Source: Deinococcus sedimenti (GTDB lineage: Bacteria > Deinococcota > Deinococci > Deinococcales > Deinococcaceae). Taken from it: a DNA stretch of 21,468 nucleotides. Positions 1 to 6,545 of the stretch are shown one piece after another. Where the stretch lies: assembly GCF_014648135.1 (NCBI RefSeq), contig NZ_BMQN01000029.1:1-21468 (forward strand), read 5' to 3'. The first letter of the stretch is position 1. Each line of letters begins with the position of its first letter. The translations under genes were made by a program, and so were the position numbers. Under the pieces are notes generated by a model. That model searched no databases. It was given only the letters and a program-made list of their open reading frames with translations, and was not told the origin of the DNA.

Positions 1-2
1 GT

Positions 3-278
3 GAGGTTCCCGTGCTCCACGCCGTGGAGCACGTTCAGGTCATCTCCACCGCCCGCTGTAACAATCTGGTGGAGCAATCTCACCCACCCACCCGGCAGCA
101 AGAACGAAGCCAACTGGGATTCAAGCGCCGGAAACGAACACAAGAATTCCTCGCCCTGCACGCCCGAGTCTCGAACCTCCATCGACACACGCGAACCACC
201 GTTCCCGCCACACTCAGATGAAGCCATCAATCCGCAGCTCTTCTCCGCTGGCGAGAGGCGATGCAGCAGGTGGCTTGA
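3..278 (+). pseudogene. 3' remnant of an IS6-family DDE transposase
   Basis: Frame 3 encodes the C-terminal part of an IS6-like transposase. Visible landmarks are VEHVQVISTARCNN, then VEQSHPPTRQQERSQLGFKRR and FLALHARVSNLHRHTRTTVP. These match the conserved IS6 tail, where the catalytic Glu lies in an 'NN.vEqSH..tR.rEr....F' block, so the last catalytic residue (in VEQSH) is present. The upstream part lies outside the window. An in-frame TGA at 219-221 (LR*SHQSAALLRWREAMQQVA) interrupts the tail, and the same frame then runs on to a TGA at 276-278, so the copy looks decayed rather than just short. The resemblance to Deinococcus IS6 copies is from memory. Probably inactive. Confidence 0.8.
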
Positions 279-296
279 TTCTCAAGCCACCTGCTG
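264..296. terminator. 13-bp hairpin at the end of the IS6 transposase frame
   Basis: CAGCAGGTGGCTT (264-276) and AAGCCACCTGCTG (284-296) are exact reverse complements with a 7-nt loop. The hairpin overlaps the last stop codon of the transposase frame. There is no T-run after it, so it could be a terminator or a barrier to outside transcription. Confidence 0.5.
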
Positions 297-311
297 AGCT
301 ACTCCGGCCTC

Positions 312-336
312 ACTCAGGTTAAGTTGCCAGAACCCC
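312..336. repeat. Probable right terminal inverted repeat of the IS6 element
   Basis: On the minus strand this end reads GGGTTCTGGCAACTTAACCTG. This fits the general IS6 terminal pattern GG(T/C)TCTG..GCAA.TT. It lies about 35-60 nt past the transposase stop, the expected place for the right end. The left partner is outside the window, so the exact boundary is uncertain. From 337 to 470 I see no gene. Confidence 0.55.
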
Positions 337-470
337 GTGTGCGTCCGGTGCCTCGGGGAGAAGCCCGCCCACGTAGACTGGTACGAATCCCGATGAGCCC
401 GTTTTTAACCCGCATCCGCAATCGGATGACCATGCTTCATGGCGACGTCGTTCTAGAGACCCCTGCTTCA

Positions 471-809
471 TCATTCCGAAAGTCGACCGACATCCTGCTC
501 GTAGATCGCCGCCAGAACGCCGACCGCGCGGTCTCGCCAACGCCTCGACAGCGCCGCCACCGCAGGGTTCAAATGCGTGGGGTCGACGAGTAGGAGTGCC
601 CCTTCCCGGACCGGCACGACGATCTGCCCAGCGCCGAGATGGGGCCTGCGCAGGATCCGCCAGGCTTCTTCCGCCCCGACGCGCCGGGAGCCCGGACCGA
701 GCGTCTCCGTCGTTGGAATGTCGCCGTCGCAGAGCGATATCAACAGCGCGACCAGTTCGGCTTCGTGCACTCGCATGGTGCCCAAGATGCACGGCTCTTG
801 GTCGGTCAA
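471..809 (-). CDS. Hypothetical protein, 112 aa, last gene of the leftward block
   Basis: I do not recognise the family. It is a compact soluble protein with no membrane segment. It runs from an acidic N-terminus through EAELVALLISLCDGD to a C-terminal half with WRILRRPHLGAGQIVVPVREG and LSRRWRDRAVGVLAAIYEQD. The helix-strand pattern could be a small winged-helix or an adaptor, but nothing is diagnostic. Its ATG overlaps the TGA of the helicase gene (806-809, ATGA type), which implies translational coupling and supports its being real. By context it may be a partner of the NERD-helicase. About 135 nt after its stop comes the IS6 end, so the operon may have been cut there by the insertion. Confidence 0.65.
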   Translation of the reverse strand: MTDQEPCILGTMRVHEAELVALLISLCDGDIPTTETLGPGSRRVGAEEAWRILRRPHLGAGQIVVPVREGALLLVDPTHLNPAVAALSRRWRDRAVGVLAAIYEQDVGRLSE

Positions 810-2524
810 GACGCTCTGCGTCCGAAGAGGGCGTCAAACTTCGTGCGTTCCTCTGTCCTGTATAGGACGCTCAGGCCGTGTTTGGCACGTGTCACGGCGA
901 CGTAGGTCAATTGCCTGAGCTGCTCTTCGTCCGCCGTGGAGATCGCCTGCGGATCAACGAGGATCACGACCTGCGTTTCGCAGCCTTTGAATCGCCGGGC
1001 GGTCGTGAGACCCAATGGCGAGCTCTCCTCGACACTCGACAGGACGCGGATGGAGTGGCCGCCGACCGTGACATCCATCGACGCAGCTTCGGGCGAGATG
1101 ACGACGATCTCGGAGGGCAGGTAGCCGACGCCGAGCCATCGCTTGACTTCCCGTTCCAGGGCGTCCGGCAGATGCTGGTAGCCGTGGACCTCAATCGGTG
1201 CGCCATCGGCGCGCAACGCTCGAATCCGATCGTCCTTCACGATCCGGCGTCCGAGTTCCGCGATCTGACGGGTGTTGCGTAGATTTTCCCGCAGCACCTT
1301 CTTGTATGGGGATCGCCCGTTGCAGTGGTCCTCCTCGAATGCCGCGAACCGTTCTCCCACGTCGCGTTTGAAGATATCCTGTTGGACGTCGCCCAGGAAA
1401 TGCCAGCGGCCTTCGGCGAATCCGCCTTCAATGATCGTGTTCAGGAAGAATAGGTACTGGTCCTCAAAGATGTCGGGGTACTCGTCCACGACGACCAGAT
1501 CGTATTTGATCTCCTCTTCGTCGGCCGCCTGAGCGGCCTTGTCGGGCAGGATCCTTTCCAGGAAGTCGGGCGCGTCGCGTTCGGCGGGCGTGCAGAGATG
1601 CGACGCGATGTCCGACATGAACTTGTGTATCGTGTCGGCTTCAAAGCGGCCGTCGGCCATGTGCCTCGCCTTCTGCGAGAGGAAGGCGTTGTAACAGAGG
1701 TAGAGCACTCGGGCTCCCGGATTCTCCCGGAGGTAACGGTGGAGCAGGTCTATCGCCATGACGGTCTTCCCGGATCCGGCCGGACCGTGGACGACGTGCG
1801 GGCTATGGTCGTTGTCGAAGATGCTGTCGATGACGTCCGACTGCTGTTCGGTGAGTTCCAGCGCTTCGCGTTCCGCCGCTTCAATCATGCTGCGGGGATC
1901 GTGGGCGGGCTGGAAGCGGGGTTGGAACTGGTCCCGGACGAATGCCTGGGCCTGCGGGTGGAGCGGCTGCGGAACGGTGCCCGCCGTGGCGTACCCGGCG
2001 ACGCGCGCGATCGCTTCGACGATCCCGTCCTGCATCTCGCGCTCGTCGACGATCTGCCGCCGGTCCCAGGACACGCCTCCGGCCTTGCCGAGGGTGGCGA
2101 AGGGCAGGAGGACTCCGGTGACGACGTGGACGTGGGCGCGGACGGTCTCCTTCTTGCGGGCTTCGGTCAGGATGGACAGGATGTCGCTCCTGGCGCGCTC
2201 CACCTGGACGAGCGGGTCCTTTCGGCTGCCGTCCTGGTATCGCACGAAGATCCGGTCGTCGCGCTCTTCGACGGACTCGTGACCTTTGATCTCGAGGAGC
2301 ACCACCGTGCTGGCTCCGGGGATGAGGACGACCAAATCCACCTCGCCGCCGTTCGGCGACCGGTCCGGTTTGATGCGGACGGAGTGGAGGACGACCCAGT
2401 CGCGCGCCGCCGGGTGGTCCCGGACACGCTCCAGTTCGGCGAGGACGCGGCGCTCCCCGCGGTTGGCGAGATCGGCGATCCGTCCGCTGTGCAGTTGGAG
2501 TTCCATCTTCCTCAAGTCTCGCAC
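806..2524 (-). CDS. NERD nuclease-domain / SF1 (UvrD-like) helicase fusion
   Basis: The 572-aa protein joins an N-terminal NERD (nuclease-related) domain to an SF1 helicase. The NERD part has a PD-(D/E)XK-like core: GE at 23-24, NGGEVDLVV at 58-66 and LLEIKG at 76-81. The helicase part has LTEQQSDVI (224-232, Q motif), Walker A GPAGSGKT (247-254), Walker B DLVVVDEYPD (342-351), LRENLRNTRQ (411-420), TTARRFKG (507-514) and VAVTRAKHG (542-550). NERD-helicases are presumed DNA-processing enzymes found in defence islands and on plasmids. The first start is a GTG at 2524; an ATG six codons in (2506) has a GAGG just upstream and may be the true start. The gene follows the helical-repeat regulator by 21 nt and overlaps the 112-aa gene. 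All core helicase motifs look intact. Confidence 0.9.
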   Translation of the reverse strand: MRDLRKMELQLHSGRIADLANRGERRVLAELERVRDHPAARDWVVLHSVRIKPDRSPNGGEVDLVVLIPGASTVVLLEIKGHESVEERDDRIFVRYQDGSRKDPLVQVERARSDILSILTEARKKETVRAHVHVVTGVLLPFATLGKAGGVSWDRRQIVDEREMQDGIVEAIARVAGYATAGTVPQPLHPQAQAFVRDQFQPRFQPAHDPRSMIEAAEREALELTEQQSDVIDSIFDNDHSPHVVHGPAGSGKTVMAIDLLHRYLRENPGARVLYLCYNAFLSQKARHMADGRFEADTIHKFMSDIASHLCTPAERDAPDFLERILPDKAAQAADEEEIKYDLVVVDEYPDIFEDQYLFFLNTIIEGGFAEGRWHFLGDVQQDIFKRDVGERFAAFEEDHCNGRSPYKKVLRENLRNTRQIAELGRRIVKDDRIRALRADGAPIEVHGYQHLPDALEREVKRWLGVGYLPSEIVVISPEAASMDVTVGGHSIRVLSSVEESSPLGLTTARRFKGCETQVVILVDPQAISTADEEQLRQLTYVAVTRAKHGLSVLYRTEERTKFDALFGRRAS

Positions 2525-2545
2525 GGGCGACGTGGGAAGCGACGC

Positions 2546-3922
2546 TCAAACGGGCGTATCGCCGCGGAGCGGCCGGCGGAGTTCAACGTCCCGCGCGTAG
2601 TCGCTGTCGAGTTCGGAAAACGTGACGGAGCCGGCTCCGTCGCACACCCGCCATTCCCAGAGGGGATTCAAGCGCACCTTGCCGTTCTCGACGGTTACGC
2701 AGTGCTGGGTGCCGAACGCGAGCCGCAGGCGACGCATCGCCCGTGCGAGGACTGACATGCCGGGCCGACCGGACCGCCCGAGGACGTACCGGCAGAGAGT
2801 TTCCTCCGATTCTTCGCCGACCTCGCAGAGCCGGCAGGCAACCGCCGTTGCTTCGGGGGTGAGGTCCAGGTGTACCGGCCGGTCCGCCACGACCAGTCGG
2901 GGATGCCCGTACAGGGGGACGAGGACGGTCCTGGGCGGCGTGTGGGCCTCCTGCGGCAGCGGCCGTCCCGACGCGCGGGCCCAGGCGTAGAGATCCCTGA
3001 GGAACGGCGCTTCAAACTGGAGCTGACCAGGAAGGGGACGGGCGGCAAGGACCGACTCCAGACGTCGCGCCGCCGCGTCCTCGTCGCTTCTGTCCAGGGC
3101 GATCCCGGCCAGATGCAGGCCCGCCCGGACGCGGACGGAATGCTCGGCCCGTCGACTGGCCTCCTCCAGTGCGCGGACGTCGCCGGAGAGAATGTCGTCG
3201 CTCAGGTCCACGGACGCCCGAGCGAGTCGCCCGGCGCCGGCCGATCCAGTGGCCCGAAGCGTCCGGACGAGCCCGGCGGCGGCGGCCCGGCCGGTCCGGA
3301 GCCACACGAGCTGCGCCTGGAGGTGCGCGATCCGGACGCGGACGTCCACGCTCGTCTCCACGTCGGCCGCCCAGGCGAGACTCCCAGCCGCGCGGTCGTA
3401 TTCGCCGGTCAGGATCCAGAGGTGGGCTCTGCCGTAGTGCAGCAGGCCGGCGTGCTGTCTGGCCTCGCCCCGTTCGGTCGACAGGAGGTCGCGTTCGAAG
3501 GCGTCGGCGGCCAGGTCTAGGCGCATCGACTGCGTCAGCGACCAACCGAGGTTGTAGTTCACGAGCGCGAGATGGGCGTACCGGCCGTGTTCACGCAGCC
3601 TCTCCCGGGCATCCAGGTACGCCCCCACGGCCTCGTCCCGGCGCCCCTGCAGGCCGAACAGAACCGCCGAGGCAAAGCGGGCTTCCCCGAAACGCAGGGA
3701 CGAGACGGGCACCGCGGCCGCCGCGCGGGCGTACGCGGCCTCGGCCTCGGCGTACTCTCCGGCATGCTGGTGGAGCATGCCGCGCAGGCGCCACCGGGTG
3801 CTGCTCGCCTGCGGTTCCAGGCCCTCGTCCGGGGGCAGCGCGGCCAGCGCCTCCTCGGGCCGTCCGTCCAGGAACAGCCGGTAGGCCTCGAGAAACCGGG
3901 GGGTCGGGTCAGGTGTCGTCAT
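2546..3922 (-). CDS. Helical-repeat (TPR-like) protein with C-terminal winged helix
   Basis: 458 aa. Residues 1 to about 325 form repeated helix pairs of TPR type, for example LEAYRLFLDGRPEEALAALP, HQHAGEYAEAEAAYARAAA, FGLQGRRDEAVGAYLDARER and LTGEYDRAAGSLAWA. Residues about 345-428 look like an OmpR/SARP-type winged helix: VHLDLTPEATAVACRLCE, SVLARAMRRLRLAFG, then a wing VTVENGKVRLNPLWEW. The order (repeats first, DNA-binding last) is the reverse of SARP and RRNPP regulators. It is probably a ligand- or protein-sensing transcription regulator. There is no clear Shine-Dalgarno; the ATG overlaps the end of the 50-aa peptide ORF by 14 nt, so translation is probably coupled. It may control the helicase gene 21 nt downstream. 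A related architecture is encoded at 5327-6328. Confidence 0.8.
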   Translation of the reverse strand: MTTPDPTPRFLEAYRLFLDGRPEEALAALPPDEGLEPQASSTRWRLRGMLHQHAGEYAEAEAAYARAAAAVPVSSLRFGEARFASAVLFGLQGRRDEAVGAYLDARERLREHGRYAHLALVNYNLGWSLTQSMRLDLAADAFERDLLSTERGEARQHAGLLHYGRAHLWILTGEYDRAAGSLAWAADVETSVDVRVRIAHLQAQLVWLRTGRAAAAGLVRTLRATGSAGAGRLARASVDLSDDILSGDVRALEEASRRAEHSVRVRAGLHLAGIALDRSDEDAAARRLESVLAARPLPGQLQFEAPFLRDLYAWARASGRPLPQEAHTPPRTVLVPLYGHPRLVVADRPVHLDLTPEATAVACRLCEVGEESEETLCRYVLGRSGRPGMSVLARAMRRLRLAFGTQHCVTVENGKVRLNPLWEWRVCDGAGSVTFSELDSDYARDVELRRPLRGDTPV

Positions 3923-4061
3923 CCGTGGCGGCGGGCGTTTCGCCTGTGCATACAGTAGCGGTCAGGAGGGGCGGCAGGTGCCCGACGTCCTCCGCCGCGC
4001 CGCGGGCGGCGGAGAAGGCGAGAGCCAGAGCGAGCAGGAAACGCGTGACGGGTCGGAACAT
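3909..4061 (-). CDS. 50-aa peptide with signal-like N-terminus, overlapping the regulator gene
   Basis: A short ORF with a very good start context: GGAGG six nt before the ATG. The product begins MFRPVTRFLLALALAFSAARG, with a basic N-region, a hydrophobic stretch (residues 8-19) and small residues suited to signal-peptidase cleavage. The remaining tail is about 27 residues, acidic at the end (DDDT), with one Cys. The stop lies 14 nt inside the downstream helical-repeat/winged-helix gene, so the two are likely co-translated. The arrangement resembles secreted signalling propeptides next to TPR receptors, but that role is inference. It could also be a leader peptide or a small membrane protein. 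No known family recognised. Confidence 0.6.
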   Translation of the reverse strand: MFRPVTRFLLALALAFSAARGAAEDVGHLPPLLTATVCTGETPAATDDDT

Positions 4062-4067
4062 GAGGTA

Positions 4068-4072
4068 CCTCC
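4068..4072 (-). promoter_or_regulatory. Strong ribosome binding site GGAGG for the 50-aa peptide
   Basis: The minus strand reads GGAGG, six nt (TACCTC) and ATG. Most genes in this block have only weak sites and rely on overlap, so this site decides the start of the small ORF and argues that it is translated. Confidence 0.6.
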
Positions 4073-4114
4073 GGGGACGGGCAGGCCGTCGCCCTGCGCA
4101 GGAGTGCGCGGCTC

Positions 4115-4133
4115 GGACCGTCGGCGACGGCCC
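4115..4133 (-). terminator. Short hairpin between the 314-aa gene and the peptide ORF
   Basis: The minus strand reads GGGCCGTC GCC GACGGTCC: an 8-bp stem with one G-U pair and a 3-nt loop, in the spacer after the 314-aa gene. No T-run follows. It could attenuate read-through into the peptide/regulator genes. Weak call. Confidence 0.25.
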
Positions 4134-4166
4134 TACGTCCACAGACGCGAAATCGGAGCCCGGCCT

Positions 4167-5111
4167 TCAGGCGGCCTGCGCGGCCCGGCCCGCGCGCGCG
4201 TGCATGGCCCGCAAGACACGGATCGCCGCCCGCTCCGTTGCCCGCACCACGGACTCGTCCGTGAAGGCGGCCCGGGCGACCGCCGTGCGTCCGCGGGCGT
4301 CGAACAGCCAGTCCCGGGTCGCGTCCCGCAGGAGCAGGTCAATCTCGGCGGGCGTGGCGCGGTAGAGCCCGTCCAGCAGAGCCCCGAACACGGGGACGAG
4401 AACCGTTCCGACCGTCCGCCTCAGGTCGAGCAGGAGGCTGTACTCCAGGTCGGACTCCCGGACTCGGCCGATGTCTCCGTCGGACTCCTCGAGAGGGCGG
4501 GTCAGCGCCTCCTCAAAGTCGTAGACGTACCGACCGGTCCCCTCCGGCGTGCCGGTCAGGTTGACCCGCGCCCCGAACAGGCGCTGCCGGTTCACGAACG
4601 CCGAATTGTTGGCGGCGTATCGGGCGAACCCCGTCGGGGCGGCGGCCGCGCCGGCTTGCGCGGACGCCCAGAGGGCCACGATCACCGGGTCGCCGATCGC
4701 GGCCGACAGCACCTCGCGGACGTCCGAGCCGCGCAGGAACCCGTCACGGCGACGGCCGCGAGGCAGGTGGCTGGCGCGGGCCGGATCGACACGCACGACG
4801 AAGCCGGCGGCGTCCTCACGGTCGAGGACGTCTGCGAACTCCACCGCGAGGACATCCGTGAGCGGAGCCACGACAGGCGTGAGGACCCGGCCGACGTCGT
4901 TCCTGAACGTCTCGCCGGCATAGGTCGAGTTCGCGGCGCGGAGCACGTCGCCGGCGAGCAACGCGTCGCGGACGTTTCGTTTGGAGGTGGACGCCAGTTC
5001 GGCCTCCACGGCGGCCGCGAGCAGGCGGCCGGGGGGAGCATCGGAGGACTGGAGGTCACGGAGGGCGGAGCAGACGGACGCCAGCGCGGTCAGGAAGTCG
5101 GTTGAAGCCAT
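4167..5111 (-). CDS. Hypothetical protein, 314 aa
   Basis: I do not recognise this protein. It is mainly helical by composition (many Ala, Leu, Arg, Asp), with no clear catalytic motif, no signal peptide and no confident membrane segment. Distinctive stretches are YAGETFRNDVGRVLTPVVAPL near residues 64-84, a central FARYAANNSAFVNRQRLFGARVNL and a C-terminal block DLRRTVGTVLVPVFGALLDGLY. The ATG at 5111 is the only sensible start but has no obvious Shine-Dalgarno, and a 19-nt hairpin lies just before it. It has 215 nt of non-coding DNA upstream, so it may have its own promoter. It sits between the two helical-repeat/winged-helix genes and is probably a member of the accessory module. Confidence 0.7.
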   Translation of the reverse strand: MASTDFLTALASVCSALRDLQSSDAPPGRLLAAAVEAELASTSKRNVRDALLAGDVLRAANSTYAGETFRNDVGRVLTPVVAPLTDVLAVEFADVLDREDAAGFVVRVDPARASHLPRGRRRDGFLRGSDVREVLSAAIGDPVIVALWASAQAGAAAAPTGFARYAANNSAFVNRQRLFGARVNLTGTPEGTGRYVYDFEEALTRPLEESDGDIGRVRESDLEYSLLLDLRRTVGTVLVPVFGALLDGLYRATPAEIDLLLRDATRDWLFDARGRTAVARAAFTDESVVRATERAAIRVLRAMHARAGRAAQAA

Positions 5112-5326
5112 TGCCGCGTGCCGCAGGCACGCGTGAAAGGTGAGGACCGCTACTGTACGGTGGAGATGCCGCGGACCGCCTGACGCGAAAGGCGCACTGC
5201 CGCTAGGCCGGTGCGCCTACCGTCGTGCCGGGTGTATTGATGCGGTACGCGAGAGCCGTCGCCTGCGGTGGGCTCCGACTCGGTAGAGTCGAGGTTCCCC
5301 AAAGTGGCGGCTCTATCCTCGGATCT
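5112..5326. other. 215-nt intergenic spacer with inverted repeat 5190-5218
   Basis: Between the two leftward genes there is no convincing ORF. AGGCGCAC (5190-5197) and GTGCGCCT (5211-5218) form an 8-bp inverted repeat with a 13-nt spacer, a possible weak terminator for the upstream regulator. A TACAGT box on the minus strand (5157-5152) could be a -10 for the 314-aa gene; no good -35 is visible. Confidence 0.35.
5115..5133. promoter_or_regulatory. Hairpin directly before the 314-aa start codon
   Basis: CGCGTGCC / GGCACGCG (8-bp arms, loop GCA) ends four nt before the ATG at 5111, where a ribosome binding site would be. In the mRNA it could hide the start region. It may be regulatory or just a GC-rich palindrome. 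Confidence 0.3.
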
Positions 5327-6328
5327 TCAGTCGAGCGGATCGATCGGCCAGGTCCGGTCGGTGGCCAGGGTCGGCGCGAGGAGCGCCGGATCCTGTCGCA
5401 CGCGCGTCAGGTCGCTGGTCCAGCAGTAGTCTGGGCCGAGGTGGAGGCGCCCGTTCGAGGAAACGACGACCTCCCGGTCTCCGACGAGTCGTCTCAGCCG
5501 CTGGACGACCTGCCGGACACGGGCGACACGGTGGGCCGCGTCGTCGTGGCGTACCCTGCCGGACGTGCCGCGACCTTCCGGCAGCAGCCGCTCTGCCACC
5601 TCGGTCAGCCTGGCGCCTGGATGCTCCGTCAGGTACGCGACCAGCAGGGCGAGATCGGGACCGACGTTCAGGCGGACGGGCGGGTCTCCCAGCATCAGGT
5701 GGGGGGGATCGGTGACGTACACCGCGGCGGGAACCGGTTCTTCGATTCGCACCGTCTCGACCGGAGAAAGGAGACGTTCGAACGCAGACGCTTCAATGGC
5801 GTCCAGCACAGACTTGGCGTCCCCTGTCGCGTCCGGTCGTGCGAGCCTCGCCTGTTCCACTGCCTCGTAGGGAGCTCGGTCTACGAGCAGCGCGGCCAGC
5901 GTCGCATGGGCGTGAAAGTTCCAAGTACTCGTCCGGGCGAATGACACGGCGCGTCGTGCGTGATGCACCGCCCTCCTCGGGTCGGCCGTCGACTGCGCCC
6001 GCAGGCATAGGACGGGCACCCGCAGCTCTCCTGCCTTGGACGTGTCCGCGAGGCGGTGGGCTTCCGCGAAGGCCTCCCCCGCTTCACGGAGGTGACCGGA
6101 CAAGCTGGCCGACCGGGCGAGGATCAGGTGGGCCAGAATCAGACGTTTACGGTCGGCGGCGGCGTAGGGCAGCAGGTTCAGGGCTTCGTCATGGGCTTCG
6201 CGCGGCCGGCCGGTCTCGCAAAGCCAGGCGGCCCGTGCCAACCGGAGCTCGTCCGACGCGAGGCCGACCGGCGCCGTAGCGCCTAACCGGAAGGGTATAG
6301 GGTCGCGGCCGTTCCGGAGGTCGCTCAT
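5327..6328 (-). CDS. Second helical-repeat protein with C-terminal winged helix
   Basis: 333 aa from the ATG at 6328. Residues about 22-190 are helix-pair repeats (LRLARAAWLCETGRPREAHDEA, SGHLREAGEAFAEAHRLA, AVHHARRAVSFARTS). Residues about 207-305 form a winged helix (PPVRLNVGPDLALLVAYLTEHP, ARVRQVVQRLRRLVG, wing VVVSSNGRLHLGPDYCW). The layout matches the regulator at 2546-3922. I chose 6328 over an upstream ATG at 6463 because the extra 45 residues are low-complexity, contain a perfect 16-bp hairpin, and 6328 has GGTGGA eight nt before it. The upstream start cannot be excluded: the 6463 ATG overlaps the TGA of a 19-codon mini-ORF that begins inside the 3' spacer of the methyltransferase. 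Likely a regulator linking the core operon to the accessory genes. Confidence 0.75.
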   Translation of the reverse strand: MSDLRNGRDPIPFRLGATAPVGLASDELRLARAAWLCETGRPREAHDEALNLLPYAAADRKRLILAHLILARSASLSGHLREAGEAFAEAHRLADTSKAGELRVPVLCLRAQSTADPRRAVHHARRAVSFARTSTWNFHAHATLAALLVDRAPYEAVEQARLARPDATGDAKSVLDAIEASAFERLLSPVETVRIEEPVPAAVYVTDPPHLMLGDPPVRLNVGPDLALLVAYLTEHPGARLTEVAERLLPEGRGTSGRVRHDDAAHRVARVRQVVQRLRRLVGDREVVVSSNGRLHLGPDYCWTSDLTRVRQDPALLAPTLATDRTWPIDPLD

Positions 6329-6370
6329 GAGCGCTTCCACCGGGCTCGGAGGCGACTGGGCGGCCCCAGC

Positions 6371-6408
6371 TGGCTCGGTTCGTGCCGGCGAAGGCACGAA
6401 CCGAGCCA
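6371..6408. promoter_or_regulatory. Perfect 16-bp hairpin before the second regulator gene
   Basis: TGGCTCGGTTCGTGCC (6371-6386) and GGCACGAACCGAGCCA (6393-6408) are exact reverse complements with a 6-nt loop. The hairpin lies about 140-175 nt after the methyltransferase stop and 43 nt before the preferred regulator start. It may be a terminator (no T-run), an mRNA switch or a dyad operator. Confidence 0.55.
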
Positions 6409-6545
6409 GAGGGAAGCAGTCGGTCAGGAGCCCAGGCGGGAAGCGGGAGCGGTCCGACGTCATGACGGACGACCGCTCCGGTGCCGAGTGCCGACGGCCG
6501 CCGGATCGGGTGGCCGCATTTCCTCGTGGGGCGGCACGATCCGGC

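Noticed and set aside
319..837. 172-codon minus-strand frame overlapping the 112-aa gene
   Set aside because: Arg-rich composition and overlap with the helicase end. The 112-codon frame has a balanced composition and an ATGA overlap with the helicase.
3169..4365. 398-codon plus-strand frame
   Set aside because: Antisense to the 458-aa regulator and 314-aa gene; almost only Arg, Pro, Gly, Ala and Ser, a typical GC-rich shadow.
6329..6463. Longer start for the second regulator at 6463
   Set aside because: The extra 45 residues are Pro/Ala/Arg-rich, contain the perfect hairpin, and the ATG at 6328 has a GGTGGA upstream. Kept as an alternative only.
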